Below are positions 16,591 to 22,758 of a stretch of DNA of 22,758 bases, in pieces (position 1 is the stretch's first letter; each line of letters begins with the position of its first letter). The translations under genes and the position numbers were made by a program. The stretch spans positions 1 through 22,758 of the forward strand of contig JAJZOK010000004.1 in NCBI GenBank assembly GCA_021811525.1, written 5' to 3'. The notes under the pieces were generated by a model. The model had not been told where the DNA came from and did no database searches. It saw nothing but the letters and a program-made list of their open reading frames with translations. This DNA comes from Thermoplasmata archaeon. GTDB lineage: Archaea > Thermoplasmatota > Thermoplasmata > Thermoplasmatales > Thermoplasmataceae.

Positions 16591-16635
16591 ACGGGATGGA
16601 GTTCCCTAACGTCTCTGGTGGACTGATGACTCCTA
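16591..16635 (+). promoter_or_regulatory. fluoride riboswitch aptamer (crcB motif)
   Basis: Matches the conserved core of the fluoride-sensing RNA at both ends: GATGGAGTTC (16595-16604) and CTGATGACTCCTA (16623-16635). Stem P1 is GGG (16593-16595) with CCC (16604-16606), closing the loop ATGGAGTT. Stem P2 is GTCT (16611-16614) with GGAC (16620-16623). The diagnostic pseudoknot is GGAGT (16598-16602) with ACTCC (16629-16633), five of five paired. It lies 50 bases before the MutS-like genes on the same strand. The family is known in bacteria and archaea. Stems are short but the invariant bases are present. Confidence 0.88.
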
Positions 16636-16678
16636 GGCGGCCATGCCATAACTGGCTGCAATATTATGCTCAAGGAGT
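16629..16678 (+). promoter_or_regulatory. riboswitch expression platform (anti-SD / SD)
   Basis: ACTCCT (16629-16634), part of the aptamer pseudoknot, is fully complementary to AGGAGT (16673-16678), the SD site of the next gene. A hairpin between them, GCGGCCA (16637-16643) with TGGCTGC (16653-16659), brings the two ends together. Pairing is mutually exclusive: with fluoride bound ACTCC stays in the pseudoknot and the SD is free; without it the SD is masked. This predicts an ON switch at translation. Confidence 0.65.
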
Positions 16679-16684
16679 GATGCA

Positions 16685-18226
16685 TTGTCCTATCGAAGTT
16701 TGCTTTACAGGAACGAGCCGGAAAATCCCTCGCGCATTGACGATGCCCCCGATTTCTTTATTGACCTGAACCTGGACCACATCGTTGAAGGCATTGAAAA
16801 GCCCTGGCAGGAATTCAACCTCAGAAAGTGGTTATTCTATCCCCTGCAGGAAAAGGCAGATATACAATACAGGCAGGAAACCTTCACCGATCTCCATGAC
16901 CCGGAAATAAGAAAGGCTATCAGGGACCTGGCCACAGGCATAGCTAGCATCCAGAGAAGCATAGACTCGCAGGAAAGGCTTTACGATTTGCAGAAGGAAG
17001 GGTGGTTCCTGGCAACTTCAAGGAATTACTGCACTCTGGTGAGAAACCTTGAAGCATGCCTGTCCGGAAAGGACCTGCGCTCAACATCAATGAAAATGTT
17101 CTGGGAGTATCTATTGGAATACATGCAGTCTGCAGATTTCAGAACTCTGGAAGAAGATATCCGGGAAACTGAGAAATCTTTGGCTCATGTGAGGTACAAC
17201 CTTGTAATCAAATCAGACAGGGTAACGGTAATGGCCACAGGGGACAGCAACGAAGAAGACTATGCAAAAACCGTGCTGGAAGTCTTCTCCAAATTCAGGG
17301 AGACTAATTACCAGCCAAAGGAGCAGGATTACAGGCGGTTTATGGGTGAGGGCTATGTCCAGGCCCAGATCCTTGGCATGATCGAGAAACTCTATCCAAG
17401 GGATATTGGCAATCTGAGGAAATTTTCTGCCACTCACAGGAATTTCATAGATGAAACCCTGCTGAGGCTTTCTAGAGAAGCTCCGTTCTACATATCATAC
17501 CTTGAGTATATCGCGCCGCTAGAGGAGAAAGGCCTTCAATTCTGTATCCCGGAATTTCTTGAAGATCAGGGGGTATATGCTGAGGAGTGTTTTGATCTTG
17601 CGCTTTCCGCCAAGCTGAGCAAGGAAGGCGGCAAGCCGGTAACAAATAGCTTCCGTCTGGACGGGAATAAACGGATAATTGTGGTAACTGGACCCAACAA
17701 TGGTGGAAAAACAACATATGCCCGGTCAATTGGCCAGCTGTTCTACCTGGCTTCTCTCGGCCTGCCTGTCCCCGCGAGAAATGCAGTCCTGACAGTTCCT
17801 GACAGGATATTTACCCACTTTGAGCGATCAGAGAGCCTTGAGAATCTCAGGGGAAAGCTAGAAGACGATCTTGTGAGGATCAGGCATATAATTGAGTCCT
17901 CTACAGCGAAAAGCGTAGTGGTCATAAATGAGATGCTGAGTTCCACTACTGTAAGGGACGCTTCCGGCATCGGGAAGAGAATCATCGGGCTAATAAGAGA
18001 AAAAAGCTGTTTCTGTATCTTTGTGACTTTTCTTGATGAATTCACCAGGCTGGATTCCACTGTGAGCATGGTCGCCCAGGTAGACCCGGAAAATCCTGAG
18101 ATCAGAACCTTCAGGGTTCTTATGGAACCTTCAAACGGGCTAGCCTATGCAAGGGCACTCGCCCGTAAACATCACGTTTCAGAAGATGAAATAAGGAGGA
18201 GGCTCGCGGATGAAAAACACACCTGA
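16685..18226 (+). CDS. MutS-like ATPase, first of pair
   Basis: A 513-residue relative of MutS that keeps the core (helical clamp/lever region, then the ABC-type ATPase) but has no N-terminal mismatch-binding domain and no Smr nuclease. Seen: Walker A GPNNGGKTT (336-344), a signature-like LRGKLEDDL (388-396), and Walker B VVVINE (411-416). At the place of the H-loop histidine it has VTFLDEF, phenylalanine F449 instead of His, while its partner gene has VTHLNEF. Start is TTG 16685, with AAGGAG seven bases upstream and homology beginning at once. It is preceded by a fluoride riboswitch and overlaps the next gene by 17 bases. Function unknown; canonical mismatch repair is unlikely without the recognition domain. 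Confidence 0.85.
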   Translation: MSYRSLLYRNEPENPSRIDDAPDFFIDLNLDHIVEGIEKPWQEFNLRKWLFYPLQEKADIQYRQETFTDLHDPEIRKAIRDLATGIASIQRSIDSQERLYDLQKEGWFLATSRNYCTLVRNLEACLSGKDLRSTSMKMFWEYLLEYMQSADFRTLEEDIRETEKSLAHVRYNLVIKSDRVTVMATGDSNEEDYAKTVLEVFSKFRETNYQPKEQDYRRFMGEGYVQAQILGMIEKLYPRDIGNLRKFSATHRNFIDETLLRLSREAPFYISYLEYIAPLEEKGLQFCIPEFLEDQGVYAEECFDLALSAKLSKEGGKPVTNSFRLDGNKRIIVVTGPNNGGKTTYARSIGQLFYLASLGLPVPARNAVLTVPDRIFTHFERSESLENLRGKLEDDLVRIRHIIESSTAKSVVVINEMLSSTTVRDASGIGKRIIGLIREKSCFCIFVTFLDEFTRLDSTVSMVAQVDPENPEIRTFRVLMEPSNGLAYARALARKHHVSEDEIRRRLADEKHT

Positions 18227-19748
18227 TGAAAGAACAGTGATAGAATCTAATCTTCTCTGCCCGGACAAGCCATTTGATCCTGAAGGGAAACTGCCCTGGA
18301 ACCTGGAGGATATTCTGAAGGATCTGGAGATAAATCTCATCCTGGATGGAATGGCAAGGGGCGATGATGAAATAAGAAGCCAGTGCAGGCTTGTGATCAT
18401 GACAATGCTGCAGACTGAGAGGGAAATCAGGCACAGGCAGGATACCATAAAAGACGCACTGGCCAACAGGGAAACCACAAGGAAGATGCGCCTGATCCTC
18501 TTGGCTGCAGTGAAGAAGGCACGGGAACAGTGGTTCTGGCTCTCAAGGTCCGGTAGGAACCCGGAGTTTTCCCTTCATGAATCGCTTTCAATAATGGGGG
18601 TCTACCTTTCTGCCCTGTCAGAACTGAGGGAGCTGGCAATTAAGGAGAAAGGCAATTTCTCTTCCCATGGGTTCTCCAAACTATTTTCTCTCTTCACAGA
18701 CGTATTTGATGAAAGATACTCATCCATTCTGATCGAAACACTTGCCAGGCTACAGTTCCCAAATGGCATCAGAGTCTCAGGATTGCTTGGAGGCAGGGGG
18801 GAACTTGGTGGCTTCACTCTACTTGAGCCGGAAATGAAGCGTGGTGTGAAGATTGCAATGAATCGGTTAAAGGAAAGAAGATATACCTTTGTTCTCCCTC
18901 CAAGGGATGAGCATGGCCCAACAGAACTGGCCAGCCTCAGGGCCAGGGCAATACTTCCTGTGGCCAGATCCATAGAGAACGCGGGAGAAAGGGTACTCAA
19001 TTTCATCAGGTCGCTTGCCGCGGAACTTGCATTTCTTGAGGGGTGCATCAACCTGGCAGAGGATCTGGAGGCAGTAAATGCAGGTGTATGCTTCCCTGAA
19101 CCAAAACCTGGAAATGATTCATACATAGAATTCAAGGGGCTTTATGACACTGCATTGAACCTGAAAATAGGTGGCAATGCCATTTCAAATGACCTTTCCG
19201 GAGGAAACCAGAAGCTGGTTATCATTACCGGCGCAAACAGGGGCGGGAAGTCCACATTCATCAGGAGCATCGGGCAGGCTGTCCTGATGATGCAGGCTGG
19301 AATGTTTGTAGGGGCCTCCCAGTTTTCATCAGCTATCTTCAGCGGTGTGTTCACGCACTTCAAGAGGGAGGAGGATCGGACTATGGTGCAGGGGAAATTT
19401 GATGAGGAACTTGAAAGGATGGATCAGATAATCGGCCATATTTCCGGAAGGGCGCTCATGCTATTCAACGAATCATTTGCGGCAACCAATGCCAGAGAAG
19501 GGGCTGAAATTGCAGGCGAAATAGTGAATGCCATGGCGGAAAGCGGTGTGACCACAATTCTAGTTACCCATCTTAACGAATTTGCAGAGCTCATTACACT
19601 GAAGGCGAAAAGCGACAACAGGTTCCTGATTGCTGAAAGGTCAGAGGGCGGTGAGAGAACTTTCAGAATTCTTCCCGGAACGCCGGAGGAGACAAGCTAT
19701 GGTGCTGATCTCTATGAAAGGGTGTTCGGGGAGCCTCTCATGGATTAG
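18210..19748 (+). CDS. MutS-like ATPase, second of pair
   Basis: A 512-residue paralogue of the preceding protein with the same truncated layout: a helical core of about 330 residues, then an ATPase with Walker A GANRGGKST (341-349), signature-like VQGKFDEEL (393-401), Walker B LMLFNE (416-421) and an intact H-loop histidine in VTHLNEF (H454). ATG 18210 has an AGGAGG cluster seven to ten bases upstream and lies inside the end of the first gene, so the pair is coupled and could form a heterodimer, as MutS homologues often do. No mismatch-recognition or nuclease domain. It shares the fluoride-responsive leader. The operon ends in a hairpin (19753-19787). Family firm, role open. Confidence 0.85.
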   Translation: MKNTPDERTVIESNLLCPDKPFDPEGKLPWNLEDILKDLEINLILDGMARGDDEIRSQCRLVIMTMLQTEREIRHRQDTIKDALANRETTRKMRLILLAAVKKAREQWFWLSRSGRNPEFSLHESLSIMGVYLSALSELRELAIKEKGNFSSHGFSKLFSLFTDVFDERYSSILIETLARLQFPNGIRVSGLLGGRGELGGFTLLEPEMKRGVKIAMNRLKERRYTFVLPPRDEHGPTELASLRARAILPVARSIENAGERVLNFIRSLAAELAFLEGCINLAEDLEAVNAGVCFPEPKPGNDSYIEFKGLYDTALNLKIGGNAISNDLSGGNQKLVIITGANRGGKSTFIRSIGQAVLMMQAGMFVGASQFSSAIFSGVFTHFKREEDRTMVQGKFDEELERMDQIIGHISGRALMLFNESFAATNAREGAEIAGEIVNAMAESGVTTILVTHLNEFAELITLKAKSDNRFLIAERSEGGERTFRILPGTPEETSYGADLYERVFGEPLMD

Positions 19749-19752
19749 GCAT

Positions 19753-19787
19753 GTTCCATGGAAAGAAGTTTGTCTTCTTTCCGGAAC
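19753..19787. terminator. long hairpin between convergent genes
   Basis: GGAAAGAAG (19760-19768) and CTTCTTTCC (19774-19782) pair perfectly around a five-base loop. GTTCC (19753-19757) and GGAAC (19783-19787) extend the stem past a two-base bulge. No clear T run follows on either strand, so it may stabilise 3' ends or aid termination rather than act as a textbook terminator. Confidence 0.55.
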
Positions 19788-19811
19788 TTAGAAAAACAAG
19801 ATGGATTCAGT

Positions 19812-20099
19812 TCAGTATGAGACCTTTGGCACCTTTGTCTTTTCCATCATGATTTCATAGTACCCATCATGGTCAACCACAGCGATCAGCTTGTTACCCG
19901 TCTTCTGGATCCATGCTGGAGCATCAGCCCTGGTTTCGCTGTCATATTCATCGGAAGAGTACAGGGAAATTACCTCTTTGGGGCCTGCATGGCTGTATGC
20001 TTTTATGAGCTCCCAGAACGGGCCAGGGCAAAGCACATCTCGAGCATCAACAATTCTGTCAGGCTTTATTTCTGCAACCATTTTTGAATTCACCACCAT
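19812..20099 (-). CDS. TusA-family protein
   Basis: A small sulfur-carrier fold, 95 residues from this start. Seen: DARDVLCPGPFWELIKAY with the conserved CPxP cysteine (C24) at the head of the first helix, followed by the expected strand (KEVISLYSSD), a second helix (ADAPAWIQKTGN) and strands ending in YEIMMEK. TusA-like proteins pass persulfide sulfur to partners in tRNA thiolation, cofactor synthesis or sulfur oxidation. No partner (DsrE, rhodanese, hdr cluster) is next to it, so the pathway is open. I chose ATG 20099 because GGAGGG stands seven bases upstream. The frame is open to 20120, and an ATG six codons in is also possible. Confidence 0.8.
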   Translation of the reverse strand: MVVNSKMVAEIKPDRIVDARDVLCPGPFWELIKAYSHAGPKEVISLYSSDEYDSETRADAPAWIQKTGNKLIAVVDHDGYYEIMMEKTKVPKVSY

Positions 20100-20112
20100 A
20101 GATTTTCCCTCC

Positions 20113-20152
20113 ATTCCCAAAATGGGAATTTCAGGGGACTAATCTCCCTGAA
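20113..20152 (-). promoter_or_regulatory. two adjacent inverted repeats before TusA-like gene
   Basis: ATTCCCA (20113-20119) and TGGGAAT (20123-20129) form a perfect repeat with a three-base spacer. Immediately next, TTCAGGG (20130-20136) and CCCTGAA (20146-20152) form another with a nine-base loop. They could be operator sites or structure in the leader RNA. Confidence 0.4.
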
Positions 20153-20388
20153 GCATAACCTGTCCGGACATAACAGGCTTCCCTAACATGTGACACGCAT
20201 AGGCTGCGCAAATCACTGAAACATCTCGACAAATATTTTGCGTGCATAGCTTATACTGAACATTTTTTTCCTGCAAAAATTAGTTCATGAATTGGACAAT
20301 AGGACAGGTATGGGAGATTTTTCCTTTTCGCCTTCCTAATCTTTTTTGCTCAAAATCCACCATTCGATGCATTCACATAGATGCGACA
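20153..20388. other. intergenic, no gene seen
   Basis: Contains a ten-base palindrome TGTCCGGACA (20161-20170), T-rich patches around 20260-20270 and 20340-20347, and an A5 run near 20275 that could end minus-strand transcription of the next gene. No ORF, tRNA or repeat array was found. Confidence 0.3.
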
Positions 20389-20613
20389 TTACTGGGAAGG
20401 CCCTATTCCCAGTGTTCGGAGCTTGGCATAGGCATAAGCGATAGAAAGGGTAACGGCTGCTGTTGATAAGGCTACCAATGCTCCGGCGAAGCTCTGTTTC
20501 TGGTGCATAAAGAACAAGAAAAACAGGAGAAAGTGTCCGTTGACAACAGAGGAAAGGGCGGCAAATGCAATTTGCAATAACGTGTTATCCCGCTTTGACA
20601 TTCCACTGGCCAT
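20389..20613 (-). CDS. small two-helix membrane protein, unknown
   Basis: A 74-residue product with a basic head (MSKRD) and two hydrophobic helices (about 12-36 and 42-64) joined by a short polar turn (HQKQS), then a short tail. No family recognised. ATG 20613 is the longest start. ATG 20601 (MSKRDNT) is at least as good, since TAATATTT stands 17-24 bases before it as a possible TATA box for a leaderless mRNA. The gene is isolated from its neighbours. Reality is moderately supported by the clean helix pattern and the promoter-like upstream sequence. Confidence 0.5.
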   Translation of the reverse strand: MASGMSKRDNTLLQIAFAALSSVVNGHFLLFFLFFMHQKQSFAGALVALSTAAVTLSIAYAYAKLRTLGIGPSQ

Positions 20614-20712
20614 TCAAAAATATTAGCTAGTGTTTTTTTAACTTTTAAGCAAAGTGGGAATTTGTGCGTCACAATTCAGCAGGGCCCATTCAAAGGACAA
20701 AGGCAGGCATTA

Positions 20713-21138
20713 TCAGAAGAACTGCCAGAAGTTGTCCTGCCAGAGATCGTATTCTTCCTCCTTTTCTTCAATGTGCTCTATCTTGAAACCTGAATTTTTC
20801 TCACTCTTGTTGTACATCCTCATAAGTTCATCCTTTCCCAAGTGGGCAAGCTCATCAAACCTGTTCTTAACCATTTCTTCCATGTGGGGATGAAGCCTGG
20901 TGAGCTTGTGACCTGTGAAACAAACCTTGTAAAACCTCTTCTTGTCAAGTGTCACATCAAATACTTTCCACCTGATGTCTATCTGCCCAGAAAACTCATT
21001 TCCCACAAGATTTGCAAGGGCTTCCACAATCTTTGGTGCATCGTTCTCAGTTACTGTAAAATTGATTTCAAGTCCTTTTTCCATGTTATCTGTAGCATAT
21101 TCTAACTTCATTATATTACAATGTTTATGCCTGTCCAC
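20713..21138 (-). CDS. hypothetical protein with acidic C-terminus
   Basis: Unrecognised; 141 residues, soluble. The N-terminal half looks like alternating strands and helices (LEINFTVTENDAPKIVEALANLV; GQIDIRWKVFDVTLDKKRFYKVCF). Then come a His-containing segment (TGHKLTRLHPHMEE), a charged helix, and an acidic, aromatic tail (EEKEEEYDLWQDNFWQFF) that could be a docking peptide. GTG 21138 has AATATATC at about 18-25 bases upstream and could be leaderless. ATG 21111 (MKLEYATDN) is the alternative. Divergent from the thiolase gene. No function is proposed. Confidence 0.6.
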   Translation of the reverse strand: MDRHKHCNIMKLEYATDNMEKGLEINFTVTENDAPKIVEALANLVGNEFSGQIDIRWKVFDVTLDKKRFYKVCFTGHKLTRLHPHMEEMVKNRFDELAHLGKDELMRMYNKSEKNSGFKIEHIEEKEEEYDLWQDNFWQFF

Positions 21139-21246
21139 AAATCAGGCCATATTGATATATTATTGCACATCAAAGAAGCTTTAATCCATATTAAGCCAAA
21201 AGATAATTATCATGACGACTCATATTAGAGGTATCGAGGGAAATTT
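21139..21246. promoter_or_regulatory. divergent promoter region, unknown gene / thiolase
   Basis: A/T-rich. AATATATC on the minus strand (about 21156-21163) serves the leftward gene. The thiolase ATG has CGAGGG six bases upstream, so it has a leader with a ribosome site rather than a leaderless start. Its TATA box is not clear; AGATAATTATC (about 21200-21211) is a candidate. Confidence 0.3.
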
Positions 21247-22440
21247 ATGGAAGACGATTCCCATGCTTATCTGGTCAATTTTAAGAGAACTGCCTTCTCA
21301 AGGTCCCGCCCAAATGATCCTGAAAGGGATGTCTATAATCCAATAAGGATGGACGAGGCACTTGGAAACCTTATCAAATCAGCTGTTTCTGAAACAGGAA
21401 TCAGGCCCGAGGAGATCAATGACGTCATCACAGGATGTGCAATCCAGGCTGACGAGAACTGGCTTTACGGAGGCCGTCACCCTGTTTTCATGGCAGGGTT
21501 GCCCTTCAATGTGCCATCCATGGCCATGGATCGGGCCTGCTCGTCATCGCTCAATGCCATGAGCATAGGCTCAATGGAGATCATGACAGGAAATTCGGAC
21601 ATAGTGCTGGCAGGGGGAATGGAGCATATGACACATGTGCCGCTGAACGGCAACCAGAATGTGAAGCCGAACATCAAGCTCATTGTAAGGCCTGAATATG
21701 CAAGGTATGACATGACGACTTCCTACAACATGGGACTCACAGCCGAGAAGCTGGCAAAACTCAGGAACATCACAAGGGAAGAGATGGACAGGTTCGCCAC
21801 GGACAGCCACAAGAGAGCGGCAAAGGCCCAGGAAGACGGATATTTCAAGGGCGAGATCCTTCCCATCGAAGTTGAGCAGGGGGATGACTTTGTTACAATA
21901 GACAAGGACCAGAGCATCAGGCCACAGACTACGGTGGAATCCCTGTCACAGTTGCCGCCAGCTTTCATCAAGGATGGAGTAATCACGGCGGGGAACTCCT
22001 CGCCCCTGAATGCAGGCGCATCCCTGACCGTCCTAATGTCAGGGAAGAAAGTCCGCGAATATGGCTTGAAGCCCCTTGCAAGGGTAAAGGGATTCTCCTG
22101 GGCAGCAGTTGATCCCACCATAATGGGTGAAGGCCCGGTTCCAGCCTCAAGGAAACTTCTCGAAAAAGAGGGGCTCAAGGCGGATGACATAGACCTGTGG
22201 GAGATAAACGAAGCCTTCGCCGTTGTGGCACTCAATGCCATGAAGGAGATAGGCATAGGACATGACAGGGTCAATATTCATGGCGGCGGCATTGCTATCG
22301 GGCATCCGCTTGGAGCTACGGGCGCAAGAATTGCAGGAACCCTGGCAAGGGAACTTAACGAGAAGAAGAAGACCTATGGAATTGCCACACTCTGCGTGGG
22401 TGGAGGGCAGGGTTATTCTTTGCTAATGGAGAGGATGTAA
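21247..22440 (+). CDS. acetyl-CoA acyltransferase (thiolase)
   Basis: Cleaves 3-oxoacyl-CoA or, in reverse, condenses acetyl-CoA. The 397-residue product has the nucleophile in DRACSSSLNA (C98), EINEAFAVVALNAM, NIHGGGIAIGHPLGATGAR (H353), and the second catalytic cysteine in CVGGGQGYSLLME (C383). It is full length with all catalytic residues, so it is a degradative or biosynthetic thiolase rather than the SCP-like archaeal type lacking one cysteine. The N-terminus (MEDDSHAYLVNFKRTAFSRS) is a few residues longer than usual. The following acyl-CoA dehydrogenase gene starts one base after its stop, which points to beta-oxidation or branched-chain acyl-CoA breakdown. Confidence 0.93.
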   Translation: MEDDSHAYLVNFKRTAFSRSRPNDPERDVYNPIRMDEALGNLIKSAVSETGIRPEEINDVITGCAIQADENWLYGGRHPVFMAGLPFNVPSMAMDRACSSSLNAMSIGSMEIMTGNSDIVLAGGMEHMTHVPLNGNQNVKPNIKLIVRPEYARYDMTTSYNMGLTAEKLAKLRNITREEMDRFATDSHKRAAKAQEDGYFKGEILPIEVEQGDDFVTIDKDQSIRPQTTVESLSQLPPAFIKDGVITAGNSSPLNAGASLTVLMSGKKVREYGLKPLARVKGFSWAAVDPTIMGEGPVPASRKLLEKEGLKADDIDLWEINEAFAVVALNAMKEIGIGHDRVNIHGGGIAIGHPLGATGARIAGTLARELNEKKKTYGIATLCVGGGQGYSLLMERM

Positions 22441-22441
22441 T

Positions 22442-22758
22442 ATGGATTTTGATTTCCCGGAGGATATCAACAATGCAAGAAAGAAGGCCCAGGAATTTGC
22501 CAGAAAAGAGATAAATTCCAGGATGGCCAAGGAATATGACAGGAAGGAGAAGTTTCCTGAGGAGCTGAGGAAGAAGGCATTCGAGCATGGCCTTGTGGAC
22601 TACACCAATCCCTGGTCCATGCTTGTGACCATTGAGGAGCTGTGCCGGGCTGACCCGGGGTTGGGAATTTCCGCAACAGTGAGCCTGTTCGGTGCTGAGG
22701 TGATCATGCTGTTCGGAAGCGATGCCCAGAAGCAGAAGTACCTCACCCAGGTGCAGAC
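22442..22758 (+). CDS. acyl-CoA dehydrogenase, N-terminal part (cut by window edge)
   Basis: FAD-dependent dehydrogenase that feeds electrons to ETF. About 105 residues are visible, the N-terminal helical domain: ARKKAQEFARKEINSRMAKEYDRKEKFP (given in part: ARKKAQEFARKEI), then ELRKKAFEHGLVD, TIEELCRADPGLGISATVS, LFGAEVIMLFGSDAQKQKYL. This matches the opening of the family, where the enzyme usually continues to about 380 residues. Substrate-binding and catalytic residues lie outside the window. The start is ATG one base after the thiolase stop (TAATATG), so the two form an operon. Confidence 0.88.
   Translation, partial: MDFDFPEDINNARKKAQEFARKEINSRMAKEYDRKEKFPEELRKKAFEHGLVDYTNPWSMLVTIEELCRADPGLGISATVSLFGAEVIMLFGSDAQKQKYLTQVQ

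Noticed and set aside
16620..16640. C/D-box small RNA, suggested by TGATGA and CTGA
   Set aside because: The same bases are fully explained by the fluoride aptamer core, and no second C'/D' pair is placed correctly.
16685..19748. Canonical MutS mismatch-repair operon
   Set aside because: Both proteins lack the mismatch-binding domain and are far too short, and no MutL is present.
1..22758. tRNA, rRNA, CRISPR array or insertion sequence
   Set aside because: No T-arm/anticodon pattern, no regularly spaced repeats, and no transposase-like product or terminal repeats were found by eye.

Overview
The window looks like chromosomal DNA of an acidophilic archaeon close to the Thermoplasmatales. This is an inference, not a measurement. 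It rests on archaeal promoter architecture (TATA-like boxes about 25 bases before apparently leaderless starts), oligo-T terminators, Shine-Dalgarno (SD) sites of the GGAGG/GGTGA type inside operons, heavy AGG/AGA and ATA codon use, and sequon-rich proteins with a single N-terminal membrane anchor. A Thermoplasma-type 2-oxoacid dehydrogenase operon fits the same picture.

Layout. Positions 7-5386 (minus) hold one compact operon, transcribed lipA, E1-alpha, E1-beta, E2, lpd: a lipoyl synthase followed by a complete 2-oxoacid dehydrogenase complex, probably of the branched-chain type. Positions 5498-6970 (minus) encode two anchored extracytoplasmic proteins of unknown family. At 7279-7797 (minus) lies a small unrecognised protein, divergent from an MFS transporter (8016-9473, plus). 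A second MFS transporter (9661-11037) overlaps an RNase Z-like metallo-beta-lactamase gene by one base. A seven-helix membrane protein (11868-12554) converges on a large membrane-bound iron-sulfur oxidoreductase of the HdrD/EMO type (12604-14616, minus). EtfB and EtfA (14747-16377, minus) lie just upstream of that gene.

The right part begins with a sequence that fits the fluoride riboswitch (crcB motif) very well (about 16591-16635, plus). It sits directly before two overlapping genes for short MutS-like ATPases (16685-19748). After these come a TusA-like protein, a small two-helix membrane protein and an unknown acidic protein (all minus). A thiolase and the start of an acyl-CoA dehydrogenase (plus) run off the right edge.

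How the genes may work together. The 2-oxoacid dehydrogenase makes acyl-CoA, and acyl-CoA dehydrogenase and thiolase process acyl-CoAs. ETF carries electrons from the dehydrogenase, and the HdrD/cytochrome-b fusion protein is the likely ETF:quinone oxidoreductase. Much of the window is therefore one acyl-CoA oxidation module. The most striking element is separate from it: a fluoride-sensing RNA leader controlling a pair of MutS-like proteins with no fluoride channel gene nearby, plus a simple visible switch in which the same ACTCC segment can pair either with the aptamer loop or with the SD site.
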